From: Bryobacterales bacterium
Lineage (GTDB): Bacteria; Acidobacteriota; Terriglobia; Bryobacterales; Bryobacteraceae
DNA: 57,638 nt
Assembly: GCA_016713735.1 (NCBI GenBank)
Contig: JADJOP010000018.1
Location: 1-57,638, forward strand
Reading direction: 5' to 3'
The translations under genes were made by a program, and so were the position numbers. Each line of letters starts with the position of its first letter. The first letter of the stretch is position 1. The notes beneath the pieces were generated by a model that ran no database searches, was not told the origin of the DNA, and saw nothing but the letters and a program-made list of their open reading frames with translations. Positions 57,394 through 57,638 of the stretch are shown here, one piece after another.

Positions 57394-57638
57394 CTATTCG
57401 CGGAGCGCGGCGTAGGCGCTATTGAAATAAAACAAGGGGTGGCCGCCGTGGACGGAGGCTTGGGCGACGCGGGCGATCAAGATGTCGTGGTCGCCGGCGG
57501 TGATGGTTTGCTCGATGGTGCATTCCATGTCGGCGAGGAATCGGAAAGGAAGGGACGCCGGAGGGCGGTGTGCCAGTTGACGCCTTAGAAGCGGTCGCGG
57601 CCCCTGGTGGCGAAGTGGTTCGAGAGGTCGCGTTGTTC
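57394..57638 (-). CDS. Flavin reductase family protein, partial and damaged
   Basis: The C-terminal roughly 80 residues of a flavin reductase-like (HpaC-type) domain. RDLSNHFATRGRDRF begins the visible part, then FLADMECTIEQTITAGDHDILIARVAQA leads to the end HPLFYFNSAYAALRE. An in-frame TAA follows RDRF, and at least one base shift separates the two segments. The N-terminus lies outside the window. The family transfers electrons from NAD(P)H to FMN or FAD for partner monooxygenases. Damage is probably sequence error. Confidence 0.6.
   Translation of the reverse strand, partial: TTRPLEPLRHQGPRPLLRRQLAHRPPASLPFRFLADMECTIEQTITAGDHDILIARVAQASVHGGHPLFYFNSAYAALRE

Overview
The window is a GC-rich (roughly 65-70%) bacterial chromosome segment, most likely from an Acidobacteriota member of the Solibacter/Bryobacter type. 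The lineage call is an inference from gene content: an Oar-type TonB receptor with an N-terminal carboxypeptidase-regulatory domain, a VWFA-domain secreted protein of acidobacterial type, PA-domain M28 peptidase, HlyD/FtsX-type permeases and several PEP-CTERM proteins. No rRNA, tRNA, CRISPR array, integrase or transposase was recognised.

Layout. 1-5.2 kb: serA (serine synthesis), an RRM RNA-binding protein with terminator, a PIN/TRAM membrane protein, then ispD-ispF (MEP isoprenoid pathway). 5.2-9.7 kb: a GT-C/PMT-like glycosyltransferase converging on an M28 peptidase and alpha/beta hydrolase pair. 9.7-14 kb: cysD-cysN (sulfate activation; CysN carries an APS-kinase-like tail without a P-loop) and a chemoreceptor with a CXXCH haem motif. 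14.1-19.5 kb: a fused double activase of the 2-hydroxyacyl-CoA dehydratase type with its partner. 19.8-28.7 kb: a DUF3592-like membrane protein, a TonB receptor, an HlyD adaptor with two FtsX/MacB permeases but no ATPase, and a small ankyrin-like protein. 28.7-36.3 kb: a TauE/SafE permease and a three-gene transglutaminase/ATP-grasp/alpha-E operon. 36.3-45.7 kb: a monooxygenase-fold protein, a VWFA protein, a giant multidomain GMC oxidoreductase, a SEC-C protein, a nucleotide-sugar epimerase and a LACTB-like protein, interleaved with short interspersed repeats. 45.7-53 kb: PEP-CTERM proteins, an ArsR-SRPBCC-DoxX operon, a DUF1801-like protein, an HD hydrolase, twin 54-residue PEP-CTERM micro-proteins, a fatty acid hydroxylase and a small LTXXQ-like protein. 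53-57.6 kb: a cyclopropane-fatty-acid-synthase-like protein, a Vsr/C5-methyltransferase/Eco29kI-type restriction locus, a membrane protein and a partial flavin reductase.

Two window-wide properties matter. First, the + strand is strongly C-rich from 0 to about 25 kb, balanced near 25-32 kb and strongly G-rich from about 33 kb on, whatever the gene orientation. This is a replication-strand signature with origin-like polarity. Second, at least eleven conserved genes carry single-base frame breaks, mostly in C or G runs. Because these include essential-type genes and a methyltransferase whose cognate restriction enzyme is intact, I read most of them as sequence errors rather than real pseudogenes. 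The density rises at the right end.

The best candidates for something undescribed are the twin PEP-CTERM micro-proteins at 51.1-51.6 kb (signal peptide, about seven residues, then sorting signal), the haem-motif chemoreceptor, the P-loop-less CysC tail on CysN, the autoregulated and apparently leaderless ArsR promoter, and the GMC oxidoreductase with duplicated C-terminal domains.
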